Below the pieces are notes generated by a model. That model made no database searches, was not told the DNA's origin, and was given only the letters and a program-made list of their open reading frames with translations. DNA of 64,000 nucleotides from Plasmodiophora brassicae. Taxonomy: Eukaryota; Endomyxa; Phytomyxea; Plasmodiophorida; Plasmodiophoridae. Of the stretch, positions 50,424 through 60,910 are shown in pieces (the stretch's first letter is position 1; each line of letters opens with the position of its first letter). The stretch spans positions 1,054,001 through 1,118,000 of the forward strand of contig JASFAU010000001.1 in NCBI GenBank assembly GCA_039704465.1, read 5' to 3'. The position numbers and the translations under genes are program-made.

Positions 50424-51296
50424 ATGGCCGATCGCGGCCGAACGGCGGAATCGGATGTCCAAGATCTCGACGCGCAACTCGCTGAGGCCGAGCGACAGGA
50501 GAAGATCGCGCGCATCGCATTCCTGCGACAGCAAACCGCATCGTACTCCTGCATCGCCACGACGCCGACGACGCAGCCTCGCCCAACCATTGTGGACGGC
50601 GTAGTGCGTCCAGGTACAGATCGCGTGCCTCCGCCTCGGTTCGACGGCAAGCACGAATCGTTTGCCGCTTGGGCGCCCGCCGCCGCGTCTTGGTTTGCCA
50701 ACCGTGGATTCGCGGGAATTGTCGGCATCGATCTGGACGGATCGCCGACTCCGAGTATCCCCGACAATGTGGACGCGGATCTGGAGGCAACTGCTCGGGA
50801 GATACTCTTGTTTCAGATGGTCGACAAGACCGTTCTGATCGGCTACAACTTGCTGTACGCCGGTACATCGGCGCAATGCTGGCGCGCTCTCTTCCGCATG
50901 CTGCGACGACCCTGCACGTTTTCGTCTGTCATTCGTGCTTCTAAAGATTTGTTCAGTGTTCGACAGCAAGCCGGTGAATCGGTCGCCTTGTACGCGGCTC
51001 GTCTGCAAGCCGCTGCCCAACGTTTCCGTACAACAGTCCCGAACGACATGCTTCACATGACGGATTCCTTCCTGGCTGTCCTGATGGCTGGCAACGCCTC
51101 ATCAGAATTGGACACGCCCGCATCCAACCTGCACAGTCGTGGACTCGAACCGCGGCCTACCGTCACTGAGGTCGTGTCCACGCTCACATCAGAAGAGCAG
51201 CGCATTCAAGAGGCTCATGCTGACCGGGAGATATCGTTCGCAACGGTAGCGCTTGCACGGTTCGCCGTTGCGAACGATATCTCCCGGTCAGCATGA
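50424..51296 (+). pseudogene. Copia-type gag-like protein, truncated
   Basis: A 290-residue frame from ATG 50424. It has a short coiled start (DVQDLDAQLAEAERQEKIAR), then VPPPRFDGKHESFAAWAPAA, followed by AREILLFQMVDKTVLIGYNL, QCWRALFRMLRR, SVRQQAGESVALYAARLQAA and TDSFLAVLMAGNASSELDT. This helical pattern (substrate tryptophan, S-x-L-x-F/V-R) is that of Ty1/copia and other retroelement gag proteins. No zinc knuckle, protease, reverse transcriptase, integrase or LTR follows. The 3' end runs into the loop of a large palindrome, so the element is a fragment. Confidence 0.7.
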
Positions 51297-51380
51297 GCCT
51301 CTTGAATGCGCTGCTCTTCTGATGTGAGCGTGGACACGACCTCAGTGACGGTAGGCCGCGGTTCGAGACCACGACTGTGC
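51131..51380. repeat. 116-bp near-perfect palindrome
   Basis: The left arm 51131-51246 and right arm 51265-51380 are reverse complements with one mismatch I can see (GGACTCG versus GGTCTCG), separated by an 18-nt loop (TAGCGCTTGCACGGTTCG). The left arm is coding sequence of the gag-like gene. Confidence 0.97.
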
Positions 51381-51741
51381 TAGAGAACGAGAACGATAAA
51401 TGAGCCCAGGTTGACGGCAAGTCATTCAACATTGCGGCAATAATATTCATATACTGCAATTAATAATGCATGAAACACTTCAGCCGAACGCCGTCGAAGC
51501 CCACATCGAAAGTAAATCTTCGACGTCGATGCCGTTCTTACGGTTTCCATGATAACGAGGACGTACGCGATTGGTTTTTGTTGGAAGTGTATATTCCTGC
51601 GTTATTTGCTGCTAGTTCAGACGTAGAGGAGCCGTCCTCAGGAGCCAGAAATGTTGCTTGGATCATGAGTTGATCAAGAACTTAGTGTCCGGGCTCACGG
51701 AGTCCGCCACGGACTTGGCGACACAGAATCGTTGCTGCATC
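51381..51741. other. Gene-free stretch before UTP23
   Basis: 361 bases with two short open frames but no domain. It begins at the end of the palindrome and contains the promoter and 5' leader of UTP23. Nothing else is supported. Confidence 0.5.
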
Positions 51742-52568
51742 ATGAAGCTTACCAGACAGAAACGCTTCAGGCGATTCCTCCGTTTCTACCAAATGAACTA
51801 TGGCCTAGAGCCGCCATACGTTCTCATTGTTGACTCCGAATTCATTATGGCCGCACTGCGTGGCAAGATCCACCTGAAGGAACAGATTCCCAAGTTGATG
51901 CAGGACAGGTGCTTCCCGCGAGTTTCAACATGCACTATGAACAGTACGTCGTGCGGGTTCGTATTTCGTTTCATTTCGTTACCTAATGCTTTATTGCAGT
52001 GCTAAAGAGTCGCGGAGAAGACTGCTCTGGAGCATTCATTGTCGCCAAGCGGTTCGATCGAGTTCAGTGTGGACACGCGAAGAACTCCACTGACGAAGCC
52101 GCTTGCATTGCTGACGTTCTACGTAAGACGACGCTCGGTAGCAGTGCTTGTGCTGGCGTGCAGAACACCGACCTTCGCATTCGGCTGCGCTGCCAGAGCT
52201 ACTCGATACCGATTCTGTACATCAGCGGCCAAGTTCCTATCCTTGAGGCCCCCGCTAGCATCGCAGTTGGCAAAGTCAAGACCAAGCAAGCCGAGGATCT
52301 GCAACCTCTTGACTGGGAGAAGAAGTCATTGGGGGTCGAAACGACCAACGACGCCGAAGCCAGTGAACCGCCTCGCAAGAAGCGAAAGCGTGCAGAACCC
52401 AATCCGTTATCCTGTAAGAAAAAGAAACCCAAGGTGGTTCCTCAACGACGACCAACTGCAGACCAAACGGAGCACAAACCGAGGCGCCGCCGTCGCAAGA
52501 AGCACGCTGCTTCCGAAACCCAGGGCACCGACGAACCGACTTCTGCGAAATCCGACATAATAACATAA
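51742..52568 (+). CDS. UTP23: UTP23, PIN-domain-like rRNA-processing factor
   Basis: Exons 51742-51943 and 52000-52568, with a 56-nt intron, give 256 aa (human 249). The start MKLTRQKRFRRFLRFYQMNY and YVLIVDSEFIMAALRGKIHL are the family N-terminus. IAKRF-like FIVAKRFDRVQCGHAKNS carries the Cys-His zinc site, QNTDLRIRLR and VPILYISGQVPILEAPAS follow, and the basic tail holds EPNPLSCKKKKPK, the UTP23 signature. UTP23 is needed for early pre-18S processing and snR30 release in the small-subunit processome. Confidence 0.96.
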
Positions 52569-52790
52569 CGCACATACGACTTACGAATCCTCCGTCCCGA
52601 CGATGTTGCAGATGTCCTTCGAACGTAACGTGCATCGAAGGGGGGTGAACCGGTGAAGTCACCGTCCGCCTTGATGCCCCTGGAGGCCATCGGTCTATTT
52701 TGAGCGGGTTGGCAGGTAGCAGCGGCACGGTGTCCGTGGGAAGGTCGTCGATTTAGATAGCGGCTGGGGCGGCGCGCGACGTCAGCGGCA

Positions 52791-54647
52791 ATGCAGGCAC
52801 CCGTGCTCGTTATCAGTGAGTGCCGATGGGGGGCGGTCCGGCAGTGACGTGCTGGATGCTGATTGATGTGGGCGCAGATCAAAATGCACAGAGGACGCAG
52901 GGCCGCGAGGCGCAGCTCGGCAACGTGGCGGCCGCCAAGGCCGTCGCCGATGTCATTCGGACGACACTGGGGCCGCAGTCCATGCTGAAGATGATTCTGG
53001 ATCCCATGGGAGGAATTGTGCTCACCAATGACGGCAATGCCATCCTTCGCGAAATTGACGTTTCGCACCCGTCGGCCAAGTCCATGATTGAATTGTCCCG
53101 TACTCAGGACGAGGTTCGGTACCACGATTCCATTTGAAGCGCGATTCACTGACATTATTAATGACTATAGGAGGTTGGAGACGGAACGACGTCTGTCATT
53201 ATTCTTGCCGGTGAAATGCTGTCTGTCGCGGAGCCGTTCCTGGAACAGAACATGCACCCGACGGTTCTTGTCGGGGCCTACCGCAACGCTCTACAGGATG
53301 CGTTGCAGGTCCTAAACGAGATCGCGATCACCGTCGATATGTCTGACCGCGAGACCATGCTGGACATTGTGCGCAGTACCATCGGTATTGGGTCGCACAT
53401 CGCGAACTGTTTTCATTCGGATTCTCAGATTCGATTTCTACAGGAACGAAGTTCGTGTCTCGTTATGGTGACATGATCTGTAACCTTGCGCTGACGGCGG
53501 TTAACCGAGTTGTTGATATCCGTCCCGACGGTAAGAAGGACGTCGACACTAAGCGCTACGCGAAGGTCGAGAAGATCCCCGGTGGCCTGCTCGAGGATTC
53601 AATCGTGTTGGACGGCATCATGTTGTCAAAGGACATCACGCACCCGAAGATGCGTCGACACATTGTCAACCCCCGTATTGTTCTGCTCGACTCCAACCTC
53701 GAGTACAAGAAGGGCGAGAGTCAGACCAACATTGAGGTGACGCGTGAGGAGGACTGGGCCGCTCTCCTCAAGATTGAAGAGGAGTATATTGAGAACATCT
53801 GCAAGGCGATCATTGCCGTCAAGCCCGACCTCGTCATCACCGAGAAGGGTATTTCCGATCTGGCTCAGCATTTCTTTGTCAAGGCCGGCATATCTTGTAT
53901 TCGTCGTGTGCGCAAGACGGACAATGACCGTATCGCGCGTGCCATTGGCGCGACGATCGTTCACCGTCCTGAGGAGATCAAGGAATCCGATGTCGGGGTG
54001 GGATGTGGCTTGTTCTCCGTCAAGAAGATCGGTACGATCGACTACGCTTCTGTGCGATGGTTATCGGTTCTGACCATCCCCCAGGTGATGAGTACTTCAC
54101 GTTCCTGACCGAATGCAAGGCGCCAAAGGCGTGCACAATCCTTCTTCGCGGGGCGTCCAAAGATGTTCTCTCTGAAATTGAACGCAACTTGATCGACGCC
54201 ATGGCTGTCGTGAAGAACGCGGTTCTTGACCCGCGAGTGGTTCCTGGTGGAGGTGCTGCTGAAATGGCCATGTCGCAAGCGCTGGTCAAGAAGTCGAAAT
54301 CGATCGAAGGCGTCCAGCAATGGCCCTACAGGGCTGTTGCCACCGCGCTGGAGGTCATTCCTCGTACTCTTATCGACAACTGCGGTGGCCAGTCGATTCG
54401 AGTGCTGACTGCGCTGCGAGCGAAGCATGCTGCAACGGAGAAGGGCGCTGACACCGCGTCTCCTGGCACTAACAACTCCTGGTGGGGCATCGATGGCGTC
54501 AAAGGCCAGATCGTCAACGTCCGCGAATCACGCGTCTTTGACACGTTCGCCGTCAAGTCGCAGACCCTCAAGACCGCCATCGAATCGGCTGCTATGCTGC
54601 TTCGCGTTGACGACATCGTCTCGGGCATCTCCAAGAAGAAGGAATGA
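52791..54647 (+). CDS. CCT3: T-complex protein 1 gamma (CCT3) chaperonin subunit
   Basis: Exons 52791-52815, 52878-53113, 53171-53384, 53444-54031 and 54085-54647 give 541 aa. The first exon is only 25 nt and splices to give [20 protein letters not shown]. Chaperonin blocks are [57 protein letters not shown] (ATP site), [49 protein letters not shown] and [15 protein letters not shown]. The spliced order and length match the gamma subunit, one of eight in the ring that folds actin and tubulin. The C-terminal insert ([20 protein letters not shown]) is gamma-type. Confidence 0.98.
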
Positions 54648-54834
54648 TCGAACCGTCAGGTCACCCCCAGTGCGATTAAAGTGCTCTTTTCATCTGTATG
54701 GCGAATGCCTGTGCATATGTGGTGTACGCGAGCAGCGAGCAGCATCCATTCGCCGGAACTGCGAAGCAGGAGGGTTCCGCAATGCACTCGGCTGCGGTGA
54801 TCGGTTGTTGTCGACTGTGTTGCTACGGAGTGCG

Positions 54835-55814
54835 ATGGACTTCAGTGAGGGCGGCATGGACGATAGCGCGTCGGAGGCGTCGTCCATCTACGATTACGCA
54901 GCGCCCATGAAGATCTCGTCGAGACAGTGGGTACAGCGTCTGGCGTCCATCGAGATTTCGAAGAAGTACGATGCAGGTGAACCCCCCAGCCCAAATAGAT
55001 CGTTGACGATGCCTGTGTCAGGACTATGGACAAGCTCGTGTTGAACTACTTGATTTTCGAGGGCTTGAAAGAAGCCGCCGAACGGTTCCAGGAAGAGCGG
55101 GGCCTTCAAAGTCAGTGATGTACCCGGAGTATCATGCCATTCGTCTGGGTTGACGATTGTCCAGTGGACGGGTCCTTCCAGTTCATGGCTGAGCGCATCG
55201 AGATCGTGCGCCTCATCAGAGAGGGCCGCATAATGGAGGCCATCGACCATATCAACCAGCTGGATAGCACGATCCTGGATGGCGATCCAGCCATTGCGTT
55301 CCAGCTGCAATCGCAGCAGTTTATAGAAATGATTCGGAGCGGGGACATCCAGGGCGCCCTGTCGTTCGCACAGAAGGTGATCGGCTGCGCTCGGCTTCCT
55401 AGCTGGTACACGCTGCTTACAAGTTCTGTCGACAGAACCTGGCGCCCAGGACGGCGAGGAACCCACAGTTCATGTCTGAGATGGAACAGATCATGTCGCT
55501 GTTTGCGTTTGATAATCCGTCCGAGTCGCCGCTGGCGTCCTTGATGTCGCTGTCGCACCGGGCCCAGGTTGCCTCGACAGTGAACGCCGCTATCCTGGCG
55601 TGCAGTGAGCCGGAGAAAGGTATCGGCAATGTCGCTCCTCACGAACGTAACTTACATGCATCGTTGGATGCCAGACCCGAGGATTGTCGGATTGCTACGG
55701 CGGCTGTCATGGGCCGAGGAAAGACTATCGAACATTGTGAGCTTCCCACGATATGCGGACCTGAACAAGCTTGACGAGCGGGATTCATCCGCCATGGACC
55801 AAGATGAGTCGTAA
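54835..55814 (+). CDS. GID8: GID8/TWA1-like LisH-CTLH-CRA subunit of the CTLH ubiquitin ligase
   Basis: Exons 54835-54965, 55022-55110, 55165-55376, 55424-55619 and 55675-55814 give 255 aa. The LisH motif MDKLVLNYLIFEGLKEAAER is formed across the first splice. The CTLH part is ERIEIVRLIREGRIMEAIDH and LQSQQFIEMIRSGDIQGALS, and the CRA part is SEMEQIMSLFAFDNPSESPL with a final LRRLSWAEERLSNI. GID8 is the central scaffold of the GID/CTLH E3 that degrades gluconeogenic and other proteins. The 3' end overlaps no other gene but the convergent POLD4 ends only ~57 bp away. Confidence 0.95.
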
Positions 55815-55871
55815 TATGTATACACCTCTGCATTTCATCGCGCCGGTGCTCAGGCTTGTGGGGCACCCGCG

Positions 55872-56165
55872 TCACGTACTTTCCCAGACCGACGCACCGA
55901 GCGAATCCGACACGATCATGGCGCGTACGTCCTGGGACGGCATCAGGCCAAGCCGCTCTGCACGCTGCCATCGCTGGATGCGGGTCAGCCCTTTGCACGG
56001 CCCGAAACGCGGGTCGATATCGAACAGGATCAGTTCCCCGGCGCCCGGCCCCGCCTTGGACTTTGCTGCCGCTTGCGGTTGCACGGGATCGCCCCCACCC
56101 ACGTCGGCCTGCGCAGGCACATCCTTCGCCACGACGTCTCCCGTCGCCGATGACGCTCCCGACAT
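55872..56165 (-). CDS. POLD4: DNA polymerase delta small subunit 4 (p12)
   Basis: 97 aa from the ATG at 56165 (human 107). The conserved block ELILFDIDPRFGPCKGLTRI and QRWQRAERLGLMPSQDVRAM with VWEST* matches the p12 signature (L-x-F-D-x-x-…-GPC-x-G-x-x-R-x-x-RW-x-RA-x-x-LGL-P). A PCNA-binding motif usual at the N-terminus is not visible, so a further 5' exon is possible. The subunit stabilises Pol delta and helps bind PCNA. Confidence 0.8.
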   Translation of the reverse strand: MSGASSATGDVVAKDVPAQADVGGGDPVQPQAAAKSKAGPGAGELILFDIDPRFGPCKGLTRIQRWQRAERLGLMPSQDVRAMIVSDSLGASVWEST

Positions 56166-56327
56166 CGCCGACCTGCAGCACCAGTGCCCCGCCCGACTTG
56201 AGAACTGCATCTCTACGCCACGGGCGCATCTGGCCGCACTGCACGACGGCTGGCACCGTGCTCTGACGCGAAACTGCACTGTGCCGAGGAGACTGTCCGC
56301 AATACAAGTTTGCCACAAAGTTTAGAT

Positions 56328-57666
56328 TTACACATTGGCGCCTGAGGAGCGGTTGACGGACGCGGAACGGGACGACGGCGGTCTGTAGGGGTCGTGGGCG
56401 ATGAACGTCGTTGCCGACGTTGTGATCATGACGGTTTCGTCGGGAGTGACCCGGCCACTGGCTGGGACGATTCCTTGCCGAAGGTCTTCGATAACTGCGA
56501 CGGGTTCAGCCCTATGTGTGTTTGCATCAATCGCGAGCCGTTGACAAACCGTCGCTAACGTCCGCAGCCGTCAGAAGCGACCTGAACATAGGTGTTGTGA
56601 TGTGGGGCCCGTCGACGGGAGACCCGTCTGAAAAGTCGGACGATGGGAAGGCGTATCTGTGTGCGATTGCGAACGCGACCATTTCGACGCACACGACAAG
56701 GTCCTCGAGACGCGCGATTTCATCGTGGCTGCCGATGAGGAATCCCCAGCTAACAAATAGCGCGATCGAAACGCTTTGCCAGAACGTGAAGAAGATGAGA
56801 CCCTTGATGCACAGCATTTTCGGCACGGGGCGGACATGGGACAGATCTGACCTGAAAGCGAGGTACATTATAATCAGGCAGTACATCGCCTACGATACGT
56901 CAGTTGGCATTACCCTCATGTAGGCAGTGAGCGAAATACCCAAATTTGGCTGGCGTTGACTACGAAGGTGACGTAGAAATACCCGGCGTTGAAAGCGACG
57001 GCGCCCTCATGATAGACCCCCAACGCGCCAAGGAACAACGCGACAACAGCCATCATTGGTTTGATGGCGACATACTGCAGAATGCCCCATTGGACTTTGT
57101 AATAAAATGGTTTGCCCATCTTCCAGCGCGGAAGCAACTGACGCAACGACAGTCAGAAACGGGTTGACCGCATACCCAATCACGCCTACTGAGAAAGGAA
57201 AGAAGTGTTCCTGCTGTGGCTTGGATCGAAGTGTTACAATCATGGCCGATTCTCCTTGTAGGACGGAGGACATGAACTTGAAGAATGAATATATTACGAA
57301 AGCTTCCTGTAACAATCGTCAGGAGCAAACGCAAATGCAAACGACGTCATCGATATTACATAGCAGTCGCGAGCAGTGTCCCAATATATAGAACCACCCA
57401 GAACCGTTGAAAGAAACGACGTCCAAGCATAGACTAAGGAAATATCACAACGAGCTGCCGTCAACAGTGAACGTTCTTGCTGACACGGGCGTGCCCTTAC
57501 CCGGGCACATAAGCAGGATTCGATTGACATGCTTGCGCAGGTCCAGCCTCTGATTGAACCGGATATGATCTCTGACCTGGCTAAACGTTAGGACCGTGGC
57601 GATGGCTGCACAGACGCCGGCCAGGATCGTCGCCGACTGCCCAATAACAATGACGATCGAGACCAT
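56328..57666 (-). CDS. TMEM184/OST-alpha-like seven-helix membrane protein
   Basis: The start MVSIVIVIGQSATILAGVCA gives the first helix. Spliced exons give IRFNQRLDLRKHVNRILLMC, YAWTSFLSTVLGGSIYWDTA with RDCYEAFVIYSFFKFMSS, LQYVAIKPMMAVVALFLGAL, FYVTFVVNASQIW and KMLCIKGLIFFTFWQSVSIA followed by VVCVEMVAFAIAHRYAF. These are the recurring motifs of the TMEM184/solute carrier organic transporter alpha family. The C-terminus (ETVMITTSATTF…SGANV*) is polar. Transport substrates are unknown. Confidence 0.88.
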
Positions 57667-57907
57667 TCGCTCGAATCGGAACCGTCACGCTTTCCGCGAC
57701 ACGATAAACCCCGCAGTCGCAGCCCATCTGCGCCCGCCCATCAATCAGCCACGAACGACCCACTCCGCCGGTTTTGATACTATCCCGGCAAGCCAGCGAG
57801 GAACAGGGCGCCTACTGGCTGGGTTGCTAATGGCACTAGCGCCGACGTGGTTGGACGTACGAAAGAGCTGATCACCGGCATGGGGTGAGGGGTTTGGGGA
57901 GTTTGTA

Positions 57908-59131
57908 TCAGTTAGTTATGCTTTGACCACTCGTGGTTGGTCCAGCTATAAGCTGTGCCGTTGCTGTCGGCGATGGCGGCCGCGCCTGCCGAACGCGTCG
58001 TAATGTTCTGCACAGATCGGCGAGCTTGACTCTGTCCGACGTGCCCGCAAAGTCATCCGCGAAGAGCATGATGGTGACCAACTCTGCAACGGGGACCTTT
58101 GACACGTTCAACACCATCGCCGTGCGAAGAGCGCGTGACCTCGATTCCCGAAGGTTGTCCCATGTCGACAGAATCAGCTCCGTTTCCTCCGTCGACGCAA
58201 GCCGGTTGCAGAATGCACGGACACCTCCTGACGACTTAATAGACCGCAGCACGCGATCGTCACTGCAGAGACGTTGAACCGGCCACAGCTGCCTTCGTCT
58301 GACAGCCCATCGCAGGCAATGGTTATCGTCAGCGGATGGATCGACCCGAGGATCCGCCAACAGAAGCTCGACGATGTCGCGATGGCCTTCGCCGGACGCC
58401 CACCGTAGCGCGTACTGCCGACTCCAGGTTGGGTCGGCAACGTCCAGCAGGAACTTGACCACTTTGGCATGCCCACATTGGGCAGCAGCTGCCAAGGCCT
58501 CCCCGAGCACCTTCCCAGAGGCATTCGACGTCAGCATCTCCACGATGGCAACATGACCAGAAGATGCCGCAATGGTGAGAGCCTCACGAACATGCACGTC
58601 ACCAGCACGCGGCAGGAAATACTGGACAGTGTCCCGATGGCCGGCAGACGCCGCTAGTCGTAGTAGTCGCAGGTCGGCAATCAGCTGATCAGGTTGACCT
58701 TCCGTGTAAGCCTGGAGGAGACGGTCGATGACCCGGAGGTGACCTCGGCAGGTAGCACGTTGCAAAGGCAACCAGTCATTCGTCGATGGAGTTACGTTTG
58801 GCAGTCGCAGGAGGCGATCGACGACGTCCAGGTGACCGCGCCCGGCAGCGAGAAGCAATGGTTCTTGATTGGAACCGCCCGGGTCTGCCCCGGCCCTGAT
58901 CAACAGCTCGATTAGCGGAAGTGATCCCTGGGCGCAGGCAACTCCCAGGGCCTCATCAAGGGTGTCGTTGTCAACGCCGCCTGACTGGACCAGGGCCGTT
59001 GCCGCTGCAATATCATCAGCGGCCACCACAGAGACGAGATCCGGGGTCACAGGTCCCGCATCCGTGTCCACCAGCGGGCCAGACTGGCTATCCTGTCGAA
59101 GCAACCCGCTGTATAACGTCGGCTTCACCAT
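57908..59131 (-). CDS. Ankyrin-repeat protein
   Basis: A single-exon gene of 407 aa. Residues ~55-260 hold about seven ankyrin-type helices (for example LLLAAGRGHLDVVDRLLRLP, LRLAASAGHRDTVQYFLPRA, LTIAASSGHVAIVEMLTSNA, ALAAAAQCGHAKVVKFLLDV, ALRWASGEGHRDIVELLLAD). The rest is helical with no known domain. It is intronless in an intron-rich neighbourhood, which is common for lineage-expanded ankyrin genes. A binding or scaffold role is likely; no partner can be named. Confidence 0.9.
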   Translation of the reverse strand: MVKPTLYSGLLRQDSQSGPLVDTDAGPVTPDLVSVVAADDIAAATALVQSGGVDNDTLDEALGVACAQGSLPLIELLIRAGADPGGSNQEPLLLAAGRGHLDVVDRLLRLPNVTPSTNDWLPLQRATCRGHLRVIDRLLQAYTEGQPDQLIADLRLLRLAASAGHRDTVQYFLPRAGDVHVREALTIAASSGHVAIVEMLTSNASGKVLGEALAAAAQCGHAKVVKFLLDVADPTWSRQYALRWASGEGHRDIVELLLADPRVDPSADDNHCLRWAVRRRQLWPVQRLCSDDRVLRSIKSSGGVRAFCNRLASTEETELILSTWDNLRESRSRALRTAMVLNVSKVPVAELVTIMLFADDFAGTSDRVKLADLCRTLRRVRQARPPSPTATAQLIAGPTTSGQSITN

Positions 59132-59291
59132 CGCCTATTGCAGGCCGAATAGATATTGCCGCTCGATATCGATGCTGCCAGCCTGACGGTAACTGTTGCT
59201 GGGAGGTTCCGGCCGATAGCACTAATGCCGACATTAATCACGGCTAAGGCAAACAACGAGATGATGACCCGATGGCATAACGTATGTCCAT

Positions 59292-60457
59292 TTACTTCGA
59301 GATGGGCGAGCGCTTCGCAATGATGAGCATGTTCTCGGTGGTGATACGTGAGTCCACATAGGCCACGAGGCGGGCGTCAGGGAACCCGTTCCTTCTCAAG
59401 TACGACAACCGACATGCGTCAATGATACGTTTGCAGGATCGACCGACGTTGAACTTGCGTTCGTCCATAACGTCGGCATCGAGCTGAGTGGACCATGATG
59501 CTCGGCGGCATATCTCGGCGAACTCGAGCGGCTTGACACCGTGATCTTCAAGGAGGTCACGCCCAGTCAACTCCTGCCAGGTACACTTGTGGTAACAGCA
59601 TGGAGCCATGGCCAGGAGTGCCACGATGCCACTTCCGGCGTTAACGATTGCTCTGAACGCGAAATCGAGACCAACGCCACAGAGATGCTTGCTGACGGCA
59701 CACGCCGGTGTTGGCAGGTTTATCGCTTTCAGGGCAAGATCCCGCAGATTGATCGTGACTCGTCTGTACTGGCACAGCCGTCTCAGTCTGGGATCGGCCG
59801 AGTGATGGAACGTCGACATATCTATAGCAACACCAGAGATTGCGTCGCGAGATTCACGTTGTCGACTGGACAGGATCGCTTCGAGTAAATCCGCCTTGCC
59901 GGCGCCCATCTCGACGACGGAGGCGAACGGTTCCGTTCCAACGTGGGACAGAATCGCACGATGCTGTGCACCGTGTTTGACCGACGGCGTTATCGCCCCT
60001 TCGCCTAACTCGAAGTAATCCTTCGACTCGACGTCGTCATCCGGGTCAACGACAGCTTGATAGATCTCCAGCAGACGTTCATCGCTAACACCGCCGGATG
60101 GTGCCGCATCGGTTTCAGCACCACACAATCGCACTGCACTGTTGCAGTTTTCCTGATAATACGGTTGACATCTGTCCCGCGTTGTTAAGTAAGCGACCGA
60201 CAGTGAATCCGGAACCCACCCGACCTGATCTTCTGTTCGACTTTCATGAACGGGCAGTGCCCGCGTGAGTGTCGCCGGAAGGACTCCGCCGACATCCACG
60301 TCTTGCACGGCCCGCATTGAACGCGGCCCGCACCATCGCCTACGGACGGCGCATGAAACACGCACCGGTCGCCGCCGCCAGCCACGACCGCCTGACCACA
60401 GCGGCGGTTCTTCCTGGCAAGCCACTCCTGGCAACGCCCTGCTCCAGGCGGCGACAT
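59292..60457 (-). CDS. TRMT13: TRM13, tRNA 2'-O-methyltransferase (position 4)
   Basis: Exons 60225-60457 and 59292-60171, with a 53-nt intron, give 370 aa. The N-terminal CCCH finger is RCQEWLARKNRRCGQAVVAG…CVFH, followed by a CHHC-type finger (VQCGPCKTWMSAESFRRHSR with GHCPF). The methyltransferase half has FASVVEMGAGKADLLEAILS (SAM site), AVSKHLCGVGLDFAFRAI (the SKHLCG hallmark), LLAMAPCCYHKCTWQELTGR and a C-terminal RRNGFPDARLVAYVD. TRM13 methylates the 2'-O of residue 4 in the acceptor stem of some tRNAs. ATG 60457 is the family-like start. Confidence 0.95.
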
Positions 60458-60910
60458 GTCGCGCAGTCCGCAACTCTCCGCCGTCGCTGGTATTATTAAC
60501 AGTCCCCCGTGCAACAGTCGGCCCGTGTGGCGACCCCGATTGCCGACCGCCGACTCTTTCGGCACGCAGCCGCCACGCGATTCTTTCTAGAACGTTTAAC
60601 GCGGGGTCAGGATGGGCAGCGTGGTGTGAGAGAACGTTGCGCAGGTGCTGGAGACGTGGCGTGCATCCCGGGAAGCCGAGGTCAGCCCGCACTTCAGGTA
60701 CAAACGGGTTGCAAGCGAGGGCATCGATGGTGCGGGAACTGAATCGGTCGAAGACGACGCGGGATCGAACGTCGTTGCTGGCAGTCGGTTGGCGGGAGCC
60801 TTGAAGTCCATCTATTTATAGTCGCAAGGGGCAATTGCGCGCTGGTCACACAGGCTACGCGCCGCACGCGTTAGCCCATTGCTGTCTCGTTGCTGTGCAC
60901 GACAGACGGC
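60458..60910. other. Intergenic with one doubtful small frame
   Basis: 453 bases between TRM13 and the PQ-loop gene. On the + strand ~60626-60805 stays open (QVLETWRASREAEVSPHFRY), ending with a stop at ~60820 after KSIYL. It lacks an ATG in frame without an intervening stop and has no known domain, so I do not call it. Otherwise it is the divergent promoter region. Confidence 0.4.

Noticed and set aside
50424..51296. Complete LTR retrotransposon
   Set aside because: No protease, reverse transcriptase, integrase, primer-binding site or LTR pair could be found around the gag-like frame.
51340..51380. tRNA-like T-arm (CGCGG…TTCGAGA…CCACG)
   Set aside because: Only the T-arm partly pairs, and the sequence is explained as the antisense of gag in the palindrome.
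55639..56316. 225-codon minus-strand frame overlapping POLD4 and GID8
   Set aside because: The POLD4 motif is in a different frame; this one is Arg/Gly-rich and has a GTG start.
60605..60820. Small gene between TRM13 and the PQ-loop gene, on either strand
   Set aside because: The + frame has a stop after the only ATG and the - frame has no domain; no splice model rescues either.
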